From NCBI GenBank assembly GCA_963843465.1, contig CAWJKP010000001.1, positions 248,001 to 312,000 on the forward strand: a stretch of DNA of 64,000 bases, written 5' to 3'. A program made the position numbers and the translations under genes. The first letter of the stretch is position 1. Each line of letters starts with the position of its first letter. Shown in pieces: positions 45,125 through 53,843 of the stretch. This DNA comes from CAWJKP01 sp963843465 (lineage in GTDB: Bacteria > Planctomycetota > Planctomycetia > Pirellulales > Thermoguttaceae). The notes under the pieces were generated by a model that saw nothing but the letters and a program-made list of their open reading frames with translations, did no database searches and was not told where the DNA came from.

Positions 45125-48100
45125 GGGGCGGATTCGTATAGGGGAGCAGGTCTTCCACGCACCGTCATCCGCAAATGCCGAGTTGAACGCCTCGCTGTCA
45201 ATGCCAAACAGTGCGAGCACCGCCGAGTCTATTTGTTCCTCCAGCGGGCCGGCGATTTGCCCGTCCGGTTCTGACACACGGTAAGCGGCAACCAGCTTCC
45301 GAACAAGTTTGACGATCGAACCGATCTCGCCAGGTGAAGCGCAAGGCAAAGGGAGTCGCTTAACCTGGGGAGGGCCGAATCTCATATATCCGCCGCTCAT
45401 GGCCAAGGTGCTCCAGCAAACGCGGTAAAATGCCCGGTACAACCGCGAGTTGATCAACCCGCAGAGGTACTCCAGCGGCATCTTGGCGTCATACAGCAGC
45501 ACCGTCGGAATCCCGGAGGCGAAATCGCCGCTTTCGTCCAAGAACGCTTTCGGATATAGCGCCTGGCCGGAAAGAATGATTTTCGGCGACTCGATCTGAC
45601 GGAGGCGCTCCGCAGAAAGCCTCGCATGGTCCACTCGCAGCACCGGCTCGGCAAATCGACTCTTCAAGTAGAAAGTGTCGCGGGCGCCCCAGAGGCTTCG
45701 GTATCGGTCGATGGTTCCACTGACTAGGAACTGCTTGTGTCTCTTGCCTTTCACATCGCCTTGCTCGCAGAGGAGGGGTTTGAACACCTTGTAGGCCTCA
45801 TCCACTGACGCCGCCTGGCGAATGGTGCATGCGTCCTCCAAGCGGCTCTCGGCGGACATCGCGGCCGCGAGGAGAGCGATCCCATTTTCGAGGATCGGAG
45901 ACCAAATACCATGGGGAAACGACCGCAGAAGCTTGGGCTCGCATCGAGCTCGCCTCTGAATACCGATTTGTGAGCCGGCGCGAGTTGCTCGGTAAACATC
46001 AATCATGGCGGGCCGTGTCGCCGGCCGGCGCAAGAACAAGATCGCTACCGGATAGACCGCGGCTTCGAAGGGACGGCATTTCGAGGCGTCCAGGAAATGC
46101 ACGAGGGTTGTCTTCTCCGACAGGAACTGCCGCAACGCGGCCGCGTACTCGGCGGAGAGGATCTTGTTGGGCACGATCAGGGACACCACGCCGGCTTCCC
46201 GGGCGTTCTCATGAGCCAACTCGCAGAACGGCACAAACAGGTCGAACGCGCCTCGAGCAGTATGGTATCGAGACCGCAGGACATCCCGGAGGCCCTCAAC
46301 CTTGTCCATTTGAATCATGTTGACGTAGGGAGGGTTGCCGAGGACCACGTCGAACCCGCCCTTCTCGCAGAACACCTCGGCAAAATTGACTCGCCAAAGG
46401 AAACTCGATGAATCGGCCTGCATCGAATCGATGAGCTGCTTCGCCTCCGCATCTTTGGCCGTTTCGTCAAGCTGCACGACGTGGCCGAACAGCCGCTCCA
46501 GGAGACTGTCGCCGCGGACGATCCGGTAGGAGAGGTTGGGCAGGCTAGGCACTTCGCGGATCGCTTGGCTGAACGGATTCGCGGCGTCGATCTCGTAGTC
46601 GACCACCAGCGACAACCCAAGGCGCAGCTCGCAGAGCCGCACCGCCTGCTCCTGGATGTCCACACCATAAAGGCAAGACTCGATGACTTGTCGCTTGAGC
46701 TCGTAATCGAAATTCCGCCGCCGGAGGACTTCCCGGCCGTGCAGCCGCGCGTCGAGCCGTCCCACCGCCGCAACCATCTCGTGGAGCATGGCGACCGGGA
46801 ACGCACCGGAGCCGACCGCCGGATCGCACACCCGGCAATTAAGGACCGAGTGCCGCAGCGACCTGGCTTCGGCAGGGGTGAAGAGATCCTGCAAGCGGGC
46901 GAGCTGGTCGTCGTCGAGGTGGTCGGCCGGTGGCAGCGCGAGCCATTCGCCGATCCTTTCCCGCGCCGCGGCCGCCTCGTCTTCGCCGGCAAACTCGCCG
47001 ACGAGATACTCCTTCAGTGCCTCCTGACACATGAAGTGGACGATCGGCCTCGGCGTGTAATAGGAACCGGTCAGCTTTCGCAGGTCCTTGTGCGGGTCTT
47101 TCTCCCATTGCAGGATCAGGCTCTCGAAGATCTTGCCCAACATTTCCGGGTCGATCGCCACTTCCGCGTCCAGCGGCGTGTCTTCGGTCAGCGTGAAGTT
47201 GAACCGCTCCAGGAGATCCTCGAAGATCGCTTGGAAGGTCGAGTTCTTGACGTTCACGCGGGCAAGCCGCAGGCGTTCCGTCGACCACGGTTTTGCGTTC
47301 TCGTCAAAGAGGCCGCCATTGAGGAGCGGAACGTCGCCAACGCCGTCGCTGCCGGCACTGGAGTTGGAAAGGCAACGAAACAGCGGCAGGAGTACGCTCT
47401 GGTAGTAGCTCGACCCCCCGGGGTCTTTCTGCCAGCAGGCCGTGAACCGCGAGTAAAGGTAATCCCGCTTTTGGTCCAGCCATCCTTTCTTTTGGATAAA
47501 ATAGAGGAAGAGCATTCTGTCCAAAAGCAACTGGGCAAGTCTCCCTGCCTCGCGCTTGACCGCTGGAACCTTGGAAATATCAGAAACGACCTTGTCGTAG
47601 AGATCCGCAAATGCGCGGAAGAAGTCCTTTTGGACCGCCTCAACGTCGAACGCATCGTCGTGCTGCCGCTGGATGCTCGGCGGCGACCTATCGGTCAGCC
47701 CCGCCAGATCGAGCATCACCAGTCGCTCGGCGGCCGTGCAGAGTCGCTCGTCCTTGCCGACCGTAATGCGGCGGAACAATCGCCGCCGGGCAACGTCCTG
47801 CTCATCCTTGACGTTGACGAAGTGCCATTGCTGCCGGGCGGTGTTGGAAACGACAAACAAGGCGTAGGGGCGGTCCCGCAAGAGCCTGGAAATGACAGGC
47901 CGCTCCAGCCCGAACAGCAGCTTGTCGGACTTGAGCCGAGCGTAGATGATCTGGAAGGCGTTATCCTGGCCGCCGCTGGCAAACAGCAGCGGGTCGTCGG
48001 CCAGGGCATCGGCGGCCGTCTCGCTCCATCCCCGCCGCGAAAGCGGCTGGTTCACAGGCTGGTAGTTCAGTTCCTTCCAAAACAACTGCTTCAGCGGGTC

Positions 48101-48160
48101 GAGCCCGCGAAGCGCCTTCAACAGGCCGAGAACCACCTGCTGTCGCTCCGCGCCTGGCAT
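45056..48160 (-). CDS. Eco57I-like restriction-modification methylase protein
   Basis: 1034 aa from the ATG at 48160; a longer frame to 48295 lacks support. An N-terminal ~350-residue region (FWKELNYQPVNQPLSRRGWS, LLFLYFIQKKGW-like helices) precedes the methylase. SAM-binding motif I is DPAVGSGAFPVAMLHEM and the catalytic motif IV is LGNPPYVNM, which marks N6-adenine methylation. A target-recognition-like region follows (residues ~700-1000). This is the size of single-chain type IIG-like enzymes, but no clear nuclease motif was found, so it could be an orphan methylase. The 3' end overlaps the convergent KS-AT gene by 69 bp. Confidence 0.85.
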   Translation of the reverse strand: MPGAERQQVVLGLLKALRGLDPLKQLFWKELNYQPVNQPLSRRGWSETAADALADDPLLFASGGQDNAFQIIYARLKSDKLLFGLERPVISRLLRDRPYALFVVSNTARQQWHFVNVKDEQDVARRRLFRRITVGKDERLCTAAERLVMLDLAGLTDRSPPSIQRQHDDAFDVEAVQKDFFRAFADLYDKVVSDISKVPAVKREAGRLAQLLLDRMLFLYFIQKKGWLDQKRDYLYSRFTACWQKDPGGSSYYQSVLLPLFRCLSNSSAGSDGVGDVPLLNGGLFDENAKPWSTERLRLARVNVKNSTFQAIFEDLLERFNFTLTEDTPLDAEVAIDPEMLGKIFESLILQWEKDPHKDLRKLTGSYYTPRPIVHFMCQEALKEYLVGEFAGEDEAAAARERIGEWLALPPADHLDDDQLARLQDLFTPAEARSLRHSVLNCRVCDPAVGSGAFPVAMLHEMVAAVGRLDARLHGREVLRRRNFDYELKRQVIESCLYGVDIQEQAVRLCELRLGLSLVVDYEIDAANPFSQAIREVPSLPNLSYRIVRGDSLLERLFGHVVQLDETAKDAEAKQLIDSMQADSSSFLWRVNFAEVFCEKGGFDVVLGNPPYVNMIQMDKVEGLRDVLRSRYHTARGAFDLFVPFCELAHENAREAGVVSLIVPNKILSAEYAAALRQFLSEKTTLVHFLDASKCRPFEAAVYPVAILFLRRPATRPAMIDVYRATRAGSQIGIQRRARCEPKLLRSFPHGIWSPILENGIALLAAAMSAESRLEDACTIRQAASVDEAYKVFKPLLCEQGDVKGKRHKQFLVSGTIDRYRSLWGARDTFYLKSRFAEPVLRVDHARLSAERLRQIESPKIILSGQALYPKAFLDESGDFASGIPTVLLYDAKMPLEYLCGLINSRLYRAFYRVCWSTLAMSGGYMRFGPPQVKRLPLPCASPGEIGSIVKLVRKLVAAYRVSEPDGQIAGPLEEQIDSAVLALFGIDSEAFNSAFADDGAWKTCSPIRIRPLFGIPRGPAAVGQGSKELGEQA

Positions 48161-48464
48161 GGTCTTGGACTCCGGGGGCTTGGAAGACGACGGCTGGAGC
48201 CGGATTGCATTGCCCAGAGCACCTATATGGTCTCCCCATAGCCCGGTATCGGGACTTTCCGAAGGCTCTAATTTACCAAATCGGGTCCGTAGCAAGCAGC
48301 CCCCTCCGGCGAGCTGGATGCGGCTATGTGTCGGCGATCCTGCTGGTTGCGCCGGGGGCCAATTGGAACTCCACGCAGTTCTTGGCTAAGATAGGGGAGT
48401 TGTCGCTCGGAGTGTATCCGAGCAGTGTGCAAAAGGGAAATGCCGGGTAACAGGAGCGGCTTTC
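48161..48464. other. Intergenic region between divergent genes
   Basis: 304 bp. No repeat or small gene seen. AGGAG precedes the plus-strand ATG at 48465. Confidence 0.5.
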
Positions 48465-51026
48465 ATGCAAAACGTCTTCATTCTTGTCTCGGCGCTGGCC
48501 CTGGCGGCGGGCCCCGACGAGGCACTGAACCCCTGGTCCGCGAATACCCACCCGAGCGACGCGCCGAAGTTGCACGTCGAGGAGATCGCGGCGGGGCATC
48601 ACCAGTACACGATCGTCCAGGGCGGCACCATGGACGGCCGCAACGGCCGCTCGCCCATGGGCTGCGGGATGTGCCGCGAGGGGGCCTTCCTCCAAAGCTG
48701 GCAGTCCAACCGCTCGGTGCGGATGGAGAACGTGGGCCAGACCGACGTTGTCAATCCGTGGCTCTCCAACGGCCGCAATAACTTCCGCAACGCGGAGGAG
48801 ATCGTTTCCTCTGCGGTGACGCCGGACATGACCGAGGGGGAGAAGGCATTCTCGCTCTGGTTCCAGGAAATCCGCTACCGCCACCATTCCCCGGGCGACA
48901 ACAACGAACTCGGCGATCCCGTGAAGGTCTTCAACGTCTACGGGTACAACACCTGCGGCAACGATTCCATCTGCCTGGCGACGCTTTGGCGCCAGGCGGG
49001 TCTGAAAGCGGCGCCGGCCCGCGCCCTCGGACACTGCATCTCCCAGGCGTTTTATGACAAGCGCTGGCATTTCTACGACGGCGACCTGCACAGCGTCTAT
49101 CTTTTGCGCGACAACGAAACCGTGGCCGGCGAACAGGACATCGTCCGCGACCATGATCTGGTGAAGCGGACCCATTCCAAGGGCATCCTCTTCCCGGACA
49201 CGTGGTGGGACGGGCCGGGATTTTGCTCGATGTATTTCTACGAGGGCGAGGTGAAGGGCCAACGCGGCGGCAAGATTGACACCACGATGAACATGCTCTT
49301 ACGCCCCGGCGAGGCGATCGTCTGGCGGTGGGGGCAGCTCAAACCGCTCAAGTATCATGGGGCTTTGATGACCATGCCCGTGTACCCGGACACGATCTGC
49401 AACGGTCTGTGGGAGTATCGCCCGGACTTCTCCAAGGAGACTTGGCGCAAGGGGGCGACGAGCGTCGAGAACGTCACCGCCGGCAACGACGGCCTGGCCG
49501 TTGAGGGCGGCAAGAAGGGCACGATCATCTGGACCATGCGCAGCCCTTACGTACTGGTGGGCGGCCGGTTGGAGGCGGAGGGTGCGGGCGCCAAGTTCTC
49601 CATTTCGGTGGACGGCAAGGCACCATCCGCAGGATGGTCGTGGCAGGGGGTGAAAGACAACCTCAATCTCGACAAGTTCTTCTCGGTCGTCGGGCCGGCC
49701 CGCTACCAGTACAAGCTCAAGTGCCAACTGGAAGGGTCGGCAAGACTGCGGCGATTGGCGGTCGTCAACGACCTGCAAATGGCCCCCTTGGCCCTGCCGG
49801 AGATGGCCCTGGGCGAGAACGCTTTCACCTACTCCGATCAATCTGCCGAGGGCCGCAAGGTCCGCATCACGCACCGCTGGGTGGAGCGGTCGGCTGCCAG
49901 GCCGCCGCAGGCGCCGGCCACTGCGGTCTATCCGCGCGACGGCGGCGAGTCCTCCGGCACGGACGTCGTCTTCCAGTGGACCGCACCCCAAGACCCCGAC
50001 GGCGGCGCCATCGCCGACTACCAGTTCGAGCTCTCCGGCCGCCCCGACATGCGCTGGCCGCTGTCGATGAGCTTCTACAAGCTCATCTCCCGCACCGCCG
50101 ACGTGACCAGGGAAAAGGACAAACAGACCGGCCAGGACCAGGTCACCGCCAAGGCCCGGTACACCTTGCCTCAGCCGGGCATGCTGACGCCTGACCGGCC
50201 GTATTACTGGCACGTGCGAGCCCAGGGCGTCAAGGGCGTGTGGGGGCCTTGGAGCAAGGCCTGGAGTTTCACCGCCCGCGGCCCAGCGTGCCCCGTGGAC
50301 GTGGCGATCGACTTCGACCAGGCCCAGGCCGCCGGCACGCTCCGCTGGAAGGCCAACCCGGTGGGCCGTCCGCCGGTCAAGTACCGGGTCTACGGCAGCG
50401 ATGAAAAGGGCTTCACGATCGCCGACGAGCCGTACCAGAGCGCCGTAAACCTCACCGACGAGGAAATGGCGGCATGGAACCCGCGGGCCCCGGCAAACTT
50501 CGTCGCCGAAACCACGGCCACGGAGCTGGCCGTGATCGGCCGTGGCGTCGATTTGCCCGCGGCCAACAAGGCTTACTACCGCGTGGTCGCGGTGGACGAG
50601 CAAGGCAAGCGGAGCGGGCCCTCCGACTTCGCGGCCGGCCGCCGGCCCGTCATCTACAGCACGCCCGTGGCGGCGGCCAGGGTCGGCGCCGAGTACCGCT
50701 ATCAGGTGCATGTCATTCGTTCCCTCGGAGACGTGAGCGCGCGCATGAAGGGCAGCGACCAGGTCAGCGGCTACTTCGATATCGAGAAGCCCAGGTTCGC
50801 GCTCGACCAGGGGCCGGCCTGGCTGAAGATCGACGAGGCCACGGGCGTGCTCCACGGCACGCCCGACGCGACGGGGACGGCACAAGTTGCCGTCACCGCC
50901 GCCATTGATCGCAAAGTGCGGAAACTCGACGAAAAGGCGCTCACGTGGGGCAACGAAAAGGTGCTGGCCACGAGCACCGAGCGGGTCGGCACAACGACTC
51001 AGAAGTTTGTCATCGATGTTCAGTGA
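48465..51026 (+). CDS. Secreted transglutaminase-like protein with Ig-like domains
   Basis: 853 aa; AGGAG before the ATG and a short hydrophobic N-terminus (MQNVFILVSALALAAG). Residues ~120-240 resemble the transglutaminase-like superfamily. Cys is in YGYNTCGNDSICLATLWRQA, His in the ALGHCISQ and RWHFYDGD regions, and Asp in WHFYDGD. After ~350 come beta-sandwich segments and a fibronectin-like region (PRDGGESSGTDVVFQWTAPQ). A putative Ig/He_PIG domain is near the end (PAWLKIDEATGVLHGTPDA). It may be a cell-surface protease or crosslinker. It is followed 29 bp later by an alpha/beta hydrolase, probably in the same operon. Confidence 0.75.
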   Translation: MQNVFILVSALALAAGPDEALNPWSANTHPSDAPKLHVEEIAAGHHQYTIVQGGTMDGRNGRSPMGCGMCREGAFLQSWQSNRSVRMENVGQTDVVNPWLSNGRNNFRNAEEIVSSAVTPDMTEGEKAFSLWFQEIRYRHHSPGDNNELGDPVKVFNVYGYNTCGNDSICLATLWRQAGLKAAPARALGHCISQAFYDKRWHFYDGDLHSVYLLRDNETVAGEQDIVRDHDLVKRTHSKGILFPDTWWDGPGFCSMYFYEGEVKGQRGGKIDTTMNMLLRPGEAIVWRWGQLKPLKYHGALMTMPVYPDTICNGLWEYRPDFSKETWRKGATSVENVTAGNDGLAVEGGKKGTIIWTMRSPYVLVGGRLEAEGAGAKFSISVDGKAPSAGWSWQGVKDNLNLDKFFSVVGPARYQYKLKCQLEGSARLRRLAVVNDLQMAPLALPEMALGENAFTYSDQSAEGRKVRITHRWVERSAARPPQAPATAVYPRDGGESSGTDVVFQWTAPQDPDGGAIADYQFELSGRPDMRWPLSMSFYKLISRTADVTREKDKQTGQDQVTAKARYTLPQPGMLTPDRPYYWHVRAQGVKGVWGPWSKAWSFTARGPACPVDVAIDFDQAQAAGTLRWKANPVGRPPVKYRVYGSDEKGFTIADEPYQSAVNLTDEEMAAWNPRAPANFVAETTATELAVIGRGVDLPAANKAYYRVVAVDEQGKRSGPSDFAAGRRPVIYSTPVAAARVGAEYRYQVHVIRSLGDVSARMKGSDQVSGYFDIEKPRFALDQGPAWLKIDEATGVLHGTPDATGTAQVAVTAAIDRKVRKLDEKALTWGNEKVLATSTERVGTTTQKFVIDVQ

Positions 51027-51055
51027 GCATCCTTTGAAACCAAGGAGCGACCGTC

Positions 51056-51991
51056 ATGCGATTCGCAGCGAGGTTTTCCCTGGTCGCCTGGTTGTGGGTA
51101 GCCTGGCCCGTGATCGCCGCCGCCGGTCCGCTCGTCGTGGAGCTTTGGCCGGGCAAGATTCCCGATGAGATCGGCAACCTCGGCGCTGAGAAGTTCCTTA
51201 TGTCGCCGAAGCTGGACCGCAAGCAGGTCGAGGTCACGGAGCCGACCAGGCTGCTGACCAACGTGAGCAAACCGACGATCACGATCTATCGGCCGGCCAA
51301 GGACAAGGAAACGGGAACCGCGATGCTGATCTGTCCCGGGGGCGGCTACTGGAACCTCTACTGGCAACTGGAAGGGGAGGAGGTCGCCGCCTGGCTGAAT
51401 TCGCTGGGCGTGACCGGCGTCATCCTCAAGTACCGGGTGCCGCGCCAGCCTGACGAGCCCAAAAGCGAACCGGCCCGGCGCCCGCTGCTGGATGCCCAAC
51501 GGGCCGTCAGCCTGGTACGGAGCCAAGCCGGGCAGTGGGGAATCGACCCGAAGCGGATCGGCATGATCGGTTTCTCGGCGGGCGGCCATCTCGCGCTGGC
51601 TACGGCCACAAGTTTCCAGAAGCGGACGTATCCACCGCGGGACGCCGTCGACGAAGCAAGCTGCCGGCCCGATTTCGCCGTCCTCTGCTATCCGGGCTAT
51701 CTCAAGGCCAAGGACAAGGATGAGCTCGCGCCGTGGCTGCACATCCCGGCGGGAACGCCTCCCGTTTTCCTGGTGCACGGCGGCGACGATATTATCAGCA
51801 GCCCCGTTCAGAGCGTGGTCGCCTACCTGGCTTTGAAGCGAGCCGGCGTCCCGGCGGAGTTGCACATCTATGCGACGGCCGCCCACGATTTCGGCGTCCG
51901 TCCCAGCGACCATCCCTGCTCGACCTGGACGCAGTCTTGTGCCGCCTGGCTGCGGCATCAGGGATTCCTCAAGCCGAGTATGCGACCGTAG
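51056..51991 (+). CDS. Secreted alpha/beta hydrolase (esterase-like)
   Basis: 311 aa with AAGGAG and a signal peptide (MRFAARFSLVAWLWVAWPVI). It has the oxyanion region LICPGGGYWNL, the nucleophile elbow GMIGFSAGGHLAL (Ser), Asp in LVHGGDDIISS and His in YATAAHDFGVR, so a complete catalytic triad. It resembles the acetyl-xylan-esterase/BD-FAE group that removes acyl groups from plant polysaccharides, although the substrate is not proven. It is probably co-transcribed with the upstream gene. Confidence 0.85.
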   Translation: MRFAARFSLVAWLWVAWPVIAAAGPLVVELWPGKIPDEIGNLGAEKFLMSPKLDRKQVEVTEPTRLLTNVSKPTITIYRPAKDKETGTAMLICPGGGYWNLYWQLEGEEVAAWLNSLGVTGVILKYRVPRQPDEPKSEPARRPLLDAQRAVSLVRSQAGQWGIDPKRIGMIGFSAGGHLALATATSFQKRTYPPRDAVDEASCRPDFAVLCYPGYLKAKDKDELAPWLHIPAGTPPVFLVHGGDDIISSPVQSVVAYLALKRAGVPAELHIYATAAHDFGVRPSDHPCSTWTQSCAAWLRHQGFLKPSMRP

Positions 51992-52043
51992 CTTTCCCGA
52001 GGACGCTTCCCATGAGAGATCGCATCGGGGACAAGCGTTAACG

Positions 52044-53714
52044 TCACGTCCGCTTGATCGAAACGCCGAACAGGTCGCCGATCTTGCGGACCAACGGCTG
52101 GTGCTTCTGCGGCACCGCGTCGTACCATCGCTGGAGATACTTCCCAAAGGGCTCTCCCGCGGGCGACGGAGAACTGTTGAGCCAGCGGACCGCCTCCCAA
52201 TGCTCGGGCTGTTCCTCGAACAGCTTCAAGAGAACCACAGCCACCGCCTGGCTGAGCGGCCGCGTGTCGGTTCCCCGGGCCAGCTCCTGCCGATGTTTCT
52301 CGTAGAACTCCTTCAATCCTTGCGGCTCGAACTTGCGCTGCCGGCCCATCGCGCTTTGAACGTAGTCGGCCAGGGCATGGCGATACTCCTTCCAGTTCGG
52401 ATAGGGCGGGTCCCGCTCCCACGAACGCGACATCTGTTCCAAGGCGAACAGCGACGCCGCATCGCAAATGCTGGTCTCAAACCACTTGTTGCCGACCGAT
52501 TTCTCGTCGAATCCGCAGAGAATTTCCGCAAACAGGTAAGAGAACTGGTACGCGTACTGGCACCAACTTGTGCCCTCGGTGTCGAGCTTGACGACGATCT
52601 CGCCCTGCGGATTCCGCCCATAGAGCACGGTGGGGCCCTCGTGCCCCCGCAGCACCACGAACGGCTCGATGCGGTAGCCGGGGAAGTGCCGCCACAACTC
52701 CCGGCCGGCGGAATCCAGCACCGCCTGGATGTCCTCACGGCTGGCCTTGAACCCGTCGGCCTCGATGCGGTACCTCGGCATGGAACGCTCATCGCGGGCC
52801 TCGGCGACGGGCGAAGGACCGGGACGCCGAGGCGCGGCGGTTTCGGGCGAGGCCAGCGGCTCGGCCGGGGCGTTGGACCGGATGCTCACCCCGTACATGT
52901 CGGCCACCCCCTTCACAAACGATTGGCGCCTGGCCGGGGCGGCGTCGTGCCACCGCTGCAGGTAAGCCGCCAGCGTCTCGCCCTCGGGGGCCCGCGTGCT
53001 GTTGAGCCAGCGGACCGCCTCCCATCGCTGGGGCCGCTCCTCGAAAAGCTGTAGAAAGACGATCGCCATCGCCCCGTTCAAGTCGCGCAAGCACGGTTCC
53101 TTCTCCAGCTCGGCCTTGTGGGCCAGGTAGAAGCCGCGCAAGCCGCTGGCGTAGATCTCGTGTACCTTCTCGCGCTTGCGGACAACGTCATCCGCGTAGT
53201 CCCGCAGCGAATCGCGGTAGTCCTTCCAGTTGGCGCCCGGCGGCGACTCCTTCCACGACCGCGCCATGGCCCGCATGACATACAGGGAGGCCGTCTCGCA
53301 GAGCGTCTCCTCGAACCACTTGTTTCCCTCGTAACCCTCCCTGAAGCCGCACAAGACGTGGCACAGCTCATGGGCGAATTGGTAGGAGTATTGAGACCAG
53401 AAGGTCTTCCCCGTATCCAAGCGGACGACGATCTCGCCGCGATCGTTTCGCTGGAAGAGCGTAATCGGCCCGTTGTGTCCTCGGGTCACGACGATCGGCT
53501 CGATCGTGTAATCCGGGAAGAACTGCCACAACTCCCGGCCGGCCGAATCGAGCACCGCCCGGATGTCGGCCTCGCTGGCGTCGAATCCGGCAGTCTCGAC
53601 GCGATAGGCCGGCGGCGACGCGGGAGAGCGGCCTGCGCCTTGGGCGTCAGAGCGCCAGGCGAGCACCTGCAACAGGATCAGCACGCAGCAGAGCACGATC
53701 GGCCGGCGGCGCAT
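52044..53714 (-). CDS. Secreted protein with duplicated zincin domain, second copy inactive
   Basis: 556 aa; AAGGAG before ATG 53714 and a signal peptide (MRRRPIVLCCVLILLQVLAW). Two ~250-residue repeats follow. Repeat 1 runs from YRVETAGFDASEADIRAVLD to KGVADMYGVSI and has YQFAHELCHVLCGF, an HExxH zinc site, with a downstream acidic NKWFEETLCETASL. Repeat 2 runs from YRIEADGFKASREDIQAVLD to RKIGDLFGVSI and aligns along its length. Its metal site reads YQFSYLFAEILCGF, so both His and the Glu are lost. Repeat 1 is a candidate metallopeptidase; repeat 2 may bind substrate or inhibit. Substrate unknown. Confidence 0.8.
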   Translation of the reverse strand: MRRRPIVLCCVLILLQVLAWRSDAQGAGRSPASPPAYRVETAGFDASEADIRAVLDSAGRELWQFFPDYTIEPIVVTRGHNGPITLFQRNDRGEIVVRLDTGKTFWSQYSYQFAHELCHVLCGFREGYEGNKWFEETLCETASLYVMRAMARSWKESPPGANWKDYRDSLRDYADDVVRKREKVHEIYASGLRGFYLAHKAELEKEPCLRDLNGAMAIVFLQLFEERPQRWEAVRWLNSTRAPEGETLAAYLQRWHDAAPARRQSFVKGVADMYGVSIRSNAPAEPLASPETAAPRRPGPSPVAEARDERSMPRYRIEADGFKASREDIQAVLDSAGRELWRHFPGYRIEPFVVLRGHEGPTVLYGRNPQGEIVVKLDTEGTSWCQYAYQFSYLFAEILCGFDEKSVGNKWFETSICDAASLFALEQMSRSWERDPPYPNWKEYRHALADYVQSAMGRQRKFEPQGLKEFYEKHRQELARGTDTRPLSQAVAVVLLKLFEEQPEHWEAVRWLNSSPSPAGEPFGKYLQRWYDAVPQKHQPLVRKIGDLFGVSIKRT

Positions 53715-53843
53715 GGCGGAGACTCCTTCGGGTGAACTTGACGGCGACCCTGCGATCGTTTGTAATTGCCATATCATGCCATGTCAATACGTTGCCAAGA
53801 GGGGCAAGCTTGCGAGCACGATTCACAAGGGAGGATGCGGGGT

